The notes under the pieces were generated by a model. That model was given only the letters and a program-made list of their open reading frames with translations. It searched no databases and had not been told where the DNA came from. DNA of 5,236 bases, taken from positions 1 through 5,236 of the forward strand of contig JANYCP010000184.1 in the NCBI GenBank assembly GCA_025360265.1, given 5' to 3'. The position numbers and the translations under genes were made by a program. How positions within the stretch are numbered: position 1 is the first letter of the stretch; the number at the start of each line of letters is the position of its first letter. This DNA is from Gemmatimonadota bacterium (GTDB taxonomy: Bacteria; Gemmatimonadota; Gemmatimonadetes; Gemmatimonadales; GWC2-71-9). Positions 1 through 5,236 of this stretch are shown here, piece by piece.

Positions 1-687
1 CTCAATCAGCTCATCGTCGATATGCGGAGCCAGCTCGACAAGGCCCGCCAGCAGGTGGCACAGGCCATCGCCGACGAGAAGAAGCTTGAGGCCGATTCGC
101 TCGCCATGAAGAAGCAGGCAGAGGATTGGGAGCGGCGCGCCATGCTCGCGGTGCAGGAAGGCCGCGATGATCTCGCCAAGCAGGCGCTCATGCGCTACAA
201 CGAGGCGCTGCAGGGAGCCCAGCAGCTGCACGACACCTGGGTCAAGAGCAAGACTGAAACCGAGAGCCTCAAGGCGTCACTGCGCCAGCTCAACGACAAG
301 ATCGAAGAGGCGAAGCGGAAGAAGAACATCCTCATCGCTCGCGCCCGTCGCGCCGAAGCGCAGCAACGCATTCAGGAAACGCTCTCCGGGATGGGCGACA
401 AGAGTGCCTTCGAGAGCTTCGAGCGGATGCAGGAGAAGATCGAGGCCAACGAGCGGAAGGCGATCGCATCGGCCGAGCTGAACGAGGAGATGAGCGGCGA
501 TTCGCTGGCGAAACAATTCGAGCAGCTGGAGTACCACGGCTCGTCGGATCAGCAATTGCTCGAGCTGAAGGCGAAGATGGGTGCCATTGGCGGAGCGAAG
601 GAAGCGCCGAAGCAGATTGCAGGCGGTGCGGCGGCGCAGGCGGACGGCGCGCCGAGCAATACGGCGAAGGAACTCCCCAAGTCGTGA
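1..687 (+). CDS. PspA/IM30 family protein, 5'-truncated by the window edge
   Basis: Frame 1 is open from the first base, so the gene begins upstream. The ATG at 22 is an internal Met, because the preceding codons (LNQLIVD) already match the family. About 40 N-terminal residues should be missing, including the amphipathic membrane-binding helix. The visible 228 residues are almost entirely charged, Ala/Gln/Leu-rich helix with no membrane segment. Family-like stretches are QVAQAIADEKKLE and, further on, RARRAEAQQRIQETLSGM. The helical part ends near LKAKMG (about base 582). A low-complexity Ala/Gly/Lys tail of roughly 34 residues follows, longer than the usual short PspA end. Known for the family: ESCRT-III-like cytoplasmic proteins that assemble on the inner membrane and protect it under envelope stress. 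The stop overlaps the next gene. No pspB/pspC or sigma-54 regulator is visible, so the mode of regulation cannot be told. Family assignment is secure; paralogue type is not. Confidence 0.9.
   Translation, partial: LNQLIVDMRSQLDKARQQVAQAIADEKKLEADSLAMKKQAEDWERRAMLAVQEGRDDLAKQALMRYNEALQGAQQLHDTWVKSKTETESLKASLRQLNDKIEEAKRKKNILIARARRAEAQQRIQETLSGMGDKSAFESFERMQEKIEANERKAIASAELNEEMSGDSLAKQFEQLEYHGSSDQQLLELKAKMGAIGGAKEAPKQIAGGAAAQADGAPSNTAKELPKS
666..671 (+). promoter_or_regulatory. Possible Shine-Dalgarno for the DUF1611 gene
   Basis: GAAGGA lies inside the end of the pspA-like gene, 12 nt before the GTG start at 684. That is longer than the optimal spacing. Reinitiation through the GTGA stop/start overlap is therefore probably as important as direct ribosome binding here. 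Confidence 0.4.
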
Positions 688-1742
688 AGGAACCGCGGTA
701 CCTGATCCTCGCGGATCACGATTTCGGCATCATGACATCAAAGACCGCCAACGCGGTGATCCGCTACCATCCATCCCGGGTGGTAGCGGTTCTTGATCGT
801 GCGCTGGTGGGGCAGACCTCGCAACAGGTCCTCGGTTTCGGCGGCGACATTCCGGTGGTTGGCACGGTTGCGGAAGGGTTGAAGCTCGGCGCCAACTGCG
901 TACTCATCGGCATCGCGCCCCAGGGTGGCCGCCTCCCCGAGGAGTGGTACGGCTGGCTGGCTGAGGCACTCGAACATGACTGCGATATCGTCAGTGGGCT
1001 GCACACCTTTCTCTCCGACGACCCGAAACTCGCGGCGATCGCAATGCAGCACGGGCGTACCATCACCGACGCGCGCAAGGCGCCGGCGAATCTTCCGGTG
1101 GCCACCGGACTTGCCAAGGATGTCGACGCGCTTGTCGTGCTCACCGTGGGTACCGACTGCAATGTGGGCAAGATGACGGCGCAATTGCAGATCGTGTCGG
1201 GTCTCAAGGCACGTGGCGTGCGCACCAATTTTGTCGCGACGGGTCAGACCGGAATCATGGTGGAAGGATGGGGCACCGCGGTCGACGCGGTGGTGGCCGA
1301 CTTCATCGCCGGTGCCACTGAGCAGATCGTGCTGCGCGGTGCCAAGGACGCCGACGTGGTGCTCGTTGAAGGACAGGGAAGCATCAACCATCCCGGTTAC
1401 AGCGGCGTCACGCTGGGCCTACTGCATGGCGCCTGCCCTGACGCGATGATTCTCTGCCACCAGCCGACGCGCGATTTCATTGGCGACTATCGCGACGCTT
1501 CGTGGGTGAAGATTCCGCCGCTTTCGGAATATGTGAAGATGTATCAGGCGATTGGCGGGATGGTGCACCCCACCAAGGTGATTGGTATCGCGCTGAACAC
1601 GTTTGACATGGACGACCTGTCGGCGCGAGCGGCGTGCGAAGCGGCGGCGCGGGAGACGGGGCTGCCGGCAACCGATCCGGTGCGGTTTGACCCGGGTCCG
1701 CTGATTGAGGCTATCATCAAGGCGATGGGGGAGGGGCGTTAG
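684..1742 (+). CDS. DUF1611 domain-containing protein (DgcN-like P-loop protein)
   Basis: This 352-residue gene is complete. The GTG start overlaps the PspA stop as GTGA, and the protein then begins MKEPRYLILADHDFG, matching the family N-terminus. The N-terminal half (about 1-140) carries SKTANAVIRY (19-28) and QGGRLPEEW (80-88). The C-terminal half is a P-loop NTPase-like domain. GTDCNVGKMT (156-165, Lys163) resembles the dethiobiotin synthetase loop GTDTEVGKT. FVATGQTG (183-190) and VEGQGSINHP (228-237) follow, the latter Walker-B-like and a DUF1611 hallmark, then CHQPTR (258-263). Length is normal for the family. Known for relatives: DgcN acts as a D-glutamate N-acetyltransferase, with the racemase DgcA, in D-glutamate catabolism. 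Whether this divergent member does the same is inference; no DgcA/dipeptide epimerase gene is in the window. The protein is probably cytoplasmic, since there is no signal peptide. Co-translation with pspA is likely. Confidence 0.88.
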   Translation: MKEPRYLILADHDFGIMTSKTANAVIRYHPSRVVAVLDRALVGQTSQQVLGFGGDIPVVGTVAEGLKLGANCVLIGIAPQGGRLPEEWYGWLAEALEHDCDIVSGLHTFLSDDPKLAAIAMQHGRTITDARKAPANLPVATGLAKDVDALVVLTVGTDCNVGKMTAQLQIVSGLKARGVRTNFVATGQTGIMVEGWGTAVDAVVADFIAGATEQIVLRGAKDADVVLVEGQGSINHPGYSGVTLGLLHGACPDAMILCHQPTRDFIGDYRDASWVKIPPLSEYVKMYQAIGGMVHPTKVIGIALNTFDMDDLSARAACEAAARETGLPATDPVRFDPGPLIEAIIKAMGEGR

Positions 1743-1757
1743 TCGTTAGTCGTTGGT
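1737..1757 (+). repeat. Heptamer tandem repeat CGTTAGT x3 (last copy CGTTGGT)
   Basis: Three head-to-tail 7-bp units are seen directly: CGTTAGT, CGTTAGT, CGTTGGT. The first copy contains the last Arg codon and the TAG stop of the DUF1611 gene. Because 7 is not a multiple of 3, successive TAGs fall in different frames. With the TGA at 1760, all three forward frames are closed within 23 bp. Confidence 0.75.
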
Positions 1758-1763
1758 CGTGAG

Positions 1764-1784
1764 AGGTGAAGGGTGAAGGGTAGG
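1764..1784 (+). repeat. Second heptamer tandem repeat, RGGTGAA x2 plus a degenerate copy
   Basis: AGGTGAA, GGGTGAA and GGGTAGG follow each other at a 7-bp period, six bases after the CGTTAGT array. The purine-rich units look like Shine-Dalgarno sequences. They lie about 70-85 bp upstream of the next start codon, so they are not its ribosome binding site. Confidence 0.6.
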
Positions 1785-1792
1785 CTCCGCTG

Positions 1793-1834
1793 GTCATCCT
1801 GAGCGAAGCTGCCCGTCCTGAGCGCAGCGAAGGA
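1793..1834 (+). repeat. Two copies of an intergenic CCTGAGCG-type repeat
   Basis: TCCTGAGCG occurs at 1797-1805 and again at 1816-1824, a 19-bp period, inside two longer related segments (GTCATCCTGAGCGAAGC, then TCCTGAGCGCAGCGAAGGA). The second copy is an imperfect inverted repeat: TCCT (1816-1819) pairs with AGGA (1831-1834). From memory, closely similar elements are abundant between genes in several GC-rich phyla including Gemmatimonadota; this was not searched. Any hairpin is short and has no T-tract, so it is not called a terminator. Confidence 0.6.
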
Positions 1835-1839
1835 AAGGA
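1830..1839 (+). promoter_or_regulatory. Shine-Dalgarno for the first GWxTD-like gene
   Basis: The purine run AAGGAAAGGA ends 11 nt before the ATG at 1851. It supports that start and overlaps the 3' end of the CCTGAGCG-type repeat. No better in-frame start exists: reading upstream, only CTG/GTC-type codons occur before an in-frame TGA at 1800-1802. No convincing -35/-10 promoter was seen in the GC-rich spacer. Confidence 0.6.
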
Positions 1840-1850
1840 CCTCGGTCTCC

Positions 1851-4241
1851 ATGCGAAGTGCATCGCTCACAATTGCAATCATTCTGATTCGCGCCACGCC
1901 TTCTGCCGGTGCTCAATCGCCCGCCGAACGTACTCTTGTCGCACGCTGGGACGATTCGGTTGCCGCGATTGTGGACGCCTCGGCACTCGATCGCTTTGCT
2001 TCCCGTCCATCGCATGCGACCACCGGCGCCAACGACCTGCGTATTGCACTGATACAACTGCGTCGAGCGGCCGTTACCTACGATCGCGGGGCCAGTGAAC
2101 TTGCCCTGATCCGGCTCGACGCAGTGGCTCATTCGCACAAGGACTGGGCCTGGCCGGAGTTCCTGCTGGCGCGGGCGTTCTTCCAGATGAGCCACAACGG
2201 CACCGAGTTCAAGCTCTCCAGCGGCGTGCAGGAGGGCGAGCAGTACATCGATGCGGCAATGCGACATCTCGCCGCTGCAATGAAGGCCGACGCTGTCATG
2301 CCGGAGGCGAGGCGACTCGCGCTCGATGTACTCGTGCCCGAGGGAGATCGAGAACTGCGCCCGTCCGAAACGGCAATGCTACAGACGTTGCTGGCGCGAC
2401 GGGATCCGGAGCCCGATGCATTGCTTGTGGAAGCGCGACGACTCCGTACTGCACTCAAGTACGACAGCGCGCTCGCGTTCTTCGATCGATCACTGGCGGC
2501 AGGCGGCGACCGGTCGCGGTTGCAGCTGGAGCGCGCCCGTACGCTGCAGGCGCTCCATGATTCCACCGGCGCGTCCAGTGCGTATTGGCGCGGTGTCGAG
2601 CAATTGACGGCAACCGGTCGCGAGAGTTATCGCCACGATCTGGCGTGGATATTGTCACCCGACACTCTGGCGCAGTTCACTCGCTTGCCCGCCGATTCCG
2701 TCATGCCTTGGCTCCGCGATTTCTGGGTGCGTCGGGACGCAGCGGCCGCCAACTATCCCGGAGAGAGATTGATTGAGCACTTCCGGCGGTGGAACTATGC
2801 GTTCGCGCATTTCCGGGTCTTCGATCCGTGGCGACTCAATGCGTTCACGCGAGTTGAATACAGCTTTGAAGGGATGGATCCGTGCATTACGAGCGATGCG
2901 GATTTGTACGAGCTATTGAGTCGTGAGCAGCCGATCCACCCTGACGACTCGCGCCATCGCGAACCTCTGCTCGACCACCGCGGCCTGATTTACCTGCACC
3001 ATGGGTCGCCATATCGCGTCGTGTACAACCCGCACACCGCCGAGGAAGAGCCCGGCTTCGCATTGACCAATCCGCCGCTGCCGCGAGCTGTCGCAATCTT
3101 CGATGACGGTAAAGTGCCGGAGCCGCCGAAAGACCTCTGGTGTATTCCGTTCAGCGTCGAGGGCGCGGCCGTTACGCCGAGCGGGCCAAATGAGTCATGG
3201 CTCTATTGGTTTGGCGGACGCTGGCGCGTGATGAATTTTCGTGGCAGCTGCGCGCTCGGTCTGCTTACCCCCAGTACGCTGACCAGCTACCTGCCGGTCG
3301 ACGGCGGGGCCAAAGCCTGGTCTGCGCGATCCGATCTCACACCGGAGTACGCGGCGGCGGCGCACGACCTGCTTTATCAGACGACAAGTTTGTTGCGTCC
3401 GTCATGCTGGGAGAACGTGACCCCCATGATCCGCATCAGCCGCGCCGACGCCGACGTGGCCACCAAGACCGACAGCCACACGCCGTTCGTACCCCGACCG
3501 TGGAACGCTGTGATTCAGGCCTTTGGTCTTGGATCGGGTGTCGATCGCACCGGCGAAACGCTGGTGAGCTATGCGATTCCGTTCGACTCGCTCACGCCGA
3601 CACGCCGCGCAGACGGTAGTACTACCTATCGTGTTGCCGCGCGGATTGTCGGTTACGATCTCAAGAGCGGGAACTCGTTCTCGGTTGACACGGTGCGTGA
3701 GTTCGGAGCACCACGCGGTGGTGCGGGGGCCCGTGGTCATGTCTCCGGCACCTTTGAGTTCGCGGTCGATCCCGGCAGCTGGCAAGTCGCCGTCAAGATG
3801 TGGCAACCCGGTGATTCACTCGGCGCCTATTCGCTGCTTTCGCCGGTTCGCGTCGACGACAACGCGCCGCTGATGCTCAGTGATCTTGTGCTGGGTGCCG
3901 CCAACGGGCTTTCATGGACCGCACCCGATGGCAATGCATTTCCGCTCGGCGTGCTCGCGGCGTGGAAGGTCGGCAGTACTGCCGAGCTCTACTATGAAGT
4001 GCGAGGCGTGAAGGCCGGTGATGAATACCACACCGTCGTCACGGTACACGATCCCGGTGCCAAGGGACTACCGGCAATCCAGGTGGAAGCGAATGACCGC
4101 GCAGCCGCGTCGACTACGGCGGTACGCAAGTCAATTGGCCTCGCGCAACTCAAGCCAGGTACCTATCGCCTCACGGTGACCGTGACGCATGCTGGCGAAT
4201 CGGCGGCGCGCACGCGAGACCTGACGATTGTGAAACTGTAG
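1851..4241 (+). CDS. Probable exported TPR and GWxTD-like domain protein
   Basis: This 796-residue gene is complete. The N-terminus (MRSASLTIAIILIRATPSAGAQS) looks like a signal peptide, probably cleaved near AGA-Q at about 22; the Arg within the hydrophobic stretch makes it atypical. TPR-like helices follow at about 62-113 (ending PEFLLARAFFQM) and 189-252 (including LKYDSALAFFDRSLA). The GWxTD-type domain opens at FWVRRD (291-296) and EHFRRWNYAFAHF (309 on). Its core is DHRGLIYLHHGSP (375-387), where typical members have GWxTDRGRIYIRYGPP, so the namesake Gly-Trp is lost. The C-terminal third is beta-rich, with LSDLVLG (676-682) and a closing TYRLTVTVTH strand. The only four cysteines (345, 431, 467, 519) all lie in the GWxTD-like region. 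No lipobox or transmembrane helix was seen. The family's function is unknown; a periplasmic or outer-membrane-associated role is inferred from the signal. It is followed by a likely paralogue 35 bp on. Confidence 0.78.
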   Translation: MRSASLTIAIILIRATPSAGAQSPAERTLVARWDDSVAAIVDASALDRFASRPSHATTGANDLRIALIQLRRAAVTYDRGASELALIRLDAVAHSHKDWAWPEFLLARAFFQMSHNGTEFKLSSGVQEGEQYIDAAMRHLAAAMKADAVMPEARRLALDVLVPEGDRELRPSETAMLQTLLARRDPEPDALLVEARRLRTALKYDSALAFFDRSLAAGGDRSRLQLERARTLQALHDSTGASSAYWRGVEQLTATGRESYRHDLAWILSPDTLAQFTRLPADSVMPWLRDFWVRRDAAAANYPGERLIEHFRRWNYAFAHFRVFDPWRLNAFTRVEYSFEGMDPCITSDADLYELLSREQPIHPDDSRHREPLLDHRGLIYLHHGSPYRVVYNPHTAEEEPGFALTNPPLPRAVAIFDDGKVPEPPKDLWCIPFSVEGAAVTPSGPNESWLYWFGGRWRVMNFRGSCALGLLTPSTLTSYLPVDGGAKAWSARSDLTPEYAAAAHDLLYQTTSLLRPSCWENVTPMIRISRADADVATKTDSHTPFVPRPWNAVIQAFGLGSGVDRTGETLVSYAIPFDSLTPTRRADGSTTYRVAARIVGYDLKSGNSFSVDTVREFGAPRGGAGARGHVSGTFEFAVDPGSWQVAVKMWQPGDSLGAYSLLSPVRVDDNAPLMLSDLVLGAANGLSWTAPDGNAFPLGVLAAWKVGSTAELYYEVRGVKAGDEYHTVVTVHDPGAKGLPAIQVEANDRAAASTTAVRKSIGLAQLKPGTYRLTVTVTHAGESAARTRDLTIVKL

Positions 4242-4276
4242 GCAATCGCAACCAATTCTTCGGCGGCTACTGTTCC
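4242..4276 (+). other. Short intergenic spacer between the two GWxTD-like genes
   Basis: The gap is 35 bp, with no terminator-like hairpin and no promoter-like boxes. The only Shine-Dalgarno-like bases are GGCGG at 4262-4266, a poor match. The spacing fits a shared transcript for the two genes. Confidence 0.5.
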
Positions 4277-5236
4277 ATGATGATCGTACTTCTCGCGGCC
4301 CTGCAAACTCCTCCTGCGCAGCACTTCCCGCTGATGGAACACCCCGGCGTGTCGGCAACACTGCGACAGACCGTCGACCGGACTTGCGGTGATCCTGGCA
4401 AGCTCGATCGCGACGGGTTGCTCGCGCGCGAAAACTCGGTCTCCTACGACGCGCACGATTCCCATGCGAGTGCTGCCACGTGGACGGCGCTTGGTTGCGT
4501 GCGCGGCGCGCTCGAGGGCGATGGCGCCTTCTCGCGAGTCGGCCTCGAAATGGTGGCCGGCGACTCCTGGTCGCTTGGCGGTGAGCACGCGATGCTCGAG
4601 GCGTTGAAGATCGAGCCCACCAACGCCCGCGCCGCAGAGATCCTGGCTACACTGGTGCTCGACGATCTCGACGCCGATGGCGCGGCCGTGGCTGGCGTGC
4701 TCAAGGCGCGCGCCGCCGGTGTGTCGACTCCGGCGGTGTTGCGCGCCTGTTCGGAGCACGCGCTGCGAGCAGGTGATCTTGCGACAACGCTGGCTTGCGC
4801 GAGGCAAGCGCTGGCACTCGGCCTCGACTCGACATGGCATCTCATTCGACTGTCGCGAGTCAGTTTTCGTGAGAACGACACGATCAACGGCATGAAACAA
4901 TTCGTTGCGGCAGTGGGCGCAGCGCGCGATACCGCCGCCCGCGCCGAAGTGGCGTGGCACCTCCAGTGGTTTCTCGTTCCGCTGGAGCTGAAGGCCGCGG
5001 AATTGGTTTCGGGACCTGCGGCTGGCACGTGGATACGCGATCGACTGGTCGAGCGCGACGTGCGTGACGGGCAGCCATCTGGCGCACGACTCGCTGAACA
5101 TTTCAAGCGGCTCGATTACGTCCTGTCGCATTACCGGCTGCACATCCCGGTGCGGATGCGGAAAGCTGGCGGCATCGTCGCTTCGTCGCCGATCAACAAC
5201 CTCTCGCGGGACTCGATCTTCAGTTTCTGCGAGCCT
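4277..5236 (+). CDS. Probable second TPR/GWxTD-like protein, 3'-truncated by the window edge
   Basis: Frame 2 stays open from ATG 4277 to the last base, giving 320 residues with no stop. Third positions are strongly G/C, as expected for coding. The protein begins MMIVLLAALQTPPAQ, a short hydrophobic stretch without a basic n-region, so it is a weak signal peptide at best. TPR-like helices occur at about 69-80, 98-116 (ending EALKIEPTN) and 155-198 (including ATTLACARQALALGL). From 252 the sequence WIRDRLVERD, then EHFKRLDYVLSHYRLHIP (274 on), aligns with WLRDFWVRRD and EHFRRWNYAFAHFRVFDP of the preceding gene. The two are therefore probably diverged tandem paralogues sharing the opening of the GWxTD-type domain. 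The domain core and C-terminus lie beyond the window. There is no good Shine-Dalgarno; ATG 4280 is an alternative start, and coupling to the upstream gene is likely. Molecular function is unknown. Confidence 0.75.
   Translation, partial: MMIVLLAALQTPPAQHFPLMEHPGVSATLRQTVDRTCGDPGKLDRDGLLARENSVSYDAHDSHASAATWTALGCVRGALEGDGAFSRVGLEMVAGDSWSLGGEHAMLEALKIEPTNARAAEILATLVLDDLDADGAAVAGVLKARAAGVSTPAVLRACSEHALRAGDLATTLACARQALALGLDSTWHLIRLSRVSFRENDTINGMKQFVAAVGAARDTAARAEVAWHLQWFLVPLELKAAELVSGPAAGTWIRDRLVERDVRDGQPSGARLAEHFKRLDYVLSHYRLHIPVRMRKAGGIVASSPINNLSRDSIFSFCEP

Noticed and set aside
22..24. ATG as the start of the PspA-like gene
   Set aside because: The frame is open to base 1 and the seven codons before it fit the family sequence, so this Met is internal.
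738..1391. Minus-strand open frame (217 codons) inside the DUF1611 gene
   Set aside because: It lies wholly within a gene with unambiguous family motifs, and its His/Arg-rich translation resembles no protein I recognise.
1808..1828. Possible terminator hairpin (GCTGC 1808-1812 with GCAGC 1824-1828)
   Set aside because: The stem is only 5 bp with an 11-nt loop and no T-run follows. Alternative pairings with the neighbouring repeat are equally weak.
1737..1834. CRISPR-like array
   Set aside because: The repeat units are 7 bp and about 9 bp, with no unique spacers of CRISPR size and no cas genes nearby.
1838..1847. GACC-TC-GGTC palindrome just before the ATG as an operator
   Set aside because: A 4-bp half-site with a 2-bp gap is too short to separate from chance in GC-rich sequence.
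4163..5143. Long minus-strand open frame (326 codons) opposite the second GWxTD-like gene
   Set aside because: Its translation is rich in Arg, Ser, Cys and His without recognisable motifs, as expected of an antisense shadow in GC-rich DNA. The + strand frame has coding-type third positions and clear similarity to the preceding gene.

Overview
The window is GC-rich with strong G/C preference at third codon positions. All four supported genes lie on the + strand. The gene content points to a Gram-negative-type environmental bacterium, most likely Gemmatimonadota or a relative: PspA, a DUF1611 protein, and secreted TPR proteins with a GWxTD-like domain. This placement is inferred from recalled family distributions and was not tested.

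Region 1 (1-1742) looks like a two-gene translational unit. The 3' part of a PspA/IM30-family coiled-coil gene enters from the left edge. Its TGA stop overlaps the GTG start of a complete DUF1611-family gene (GTGA overlap). The DUF1611 protein carries a dethiobiotin-synthetase-like P-loop. Characterised relatives (DgcN) act in D-glutamate metabolism, but the partner racemase/epimerase is not in the window.

Region 2 (1743-1850) is a short repeat-rich spacer. It holds two adjacent arrays of period 7, the first of which includes the DUF1611 stop codon. Two copies of a CCTGAGCG-containing motif follow. The last part of this spacer supplies the purine-rich Shine-Dalgarno stretch of the next gene.

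Region 3 (1851-5236) holds two consecutive genes that appear to be diverged paralogues. The first encodes a complete, probably exported 796-residue protein: signal peptide, TPR-like helices, a degenerate GWxTD-type domain and a beta-rich C-terminus. After 35 bp a second gene starts and runs off the right edge. It repeats the same plan, with a short hydrophobic start, TPR-like helices and the opening of the same domain. It has no stop codon in the window. No RNA genes, CRISPR arrays, insertion sequences or convincing terminators were seen. The least described part is the tandem GWxTD-like pair.
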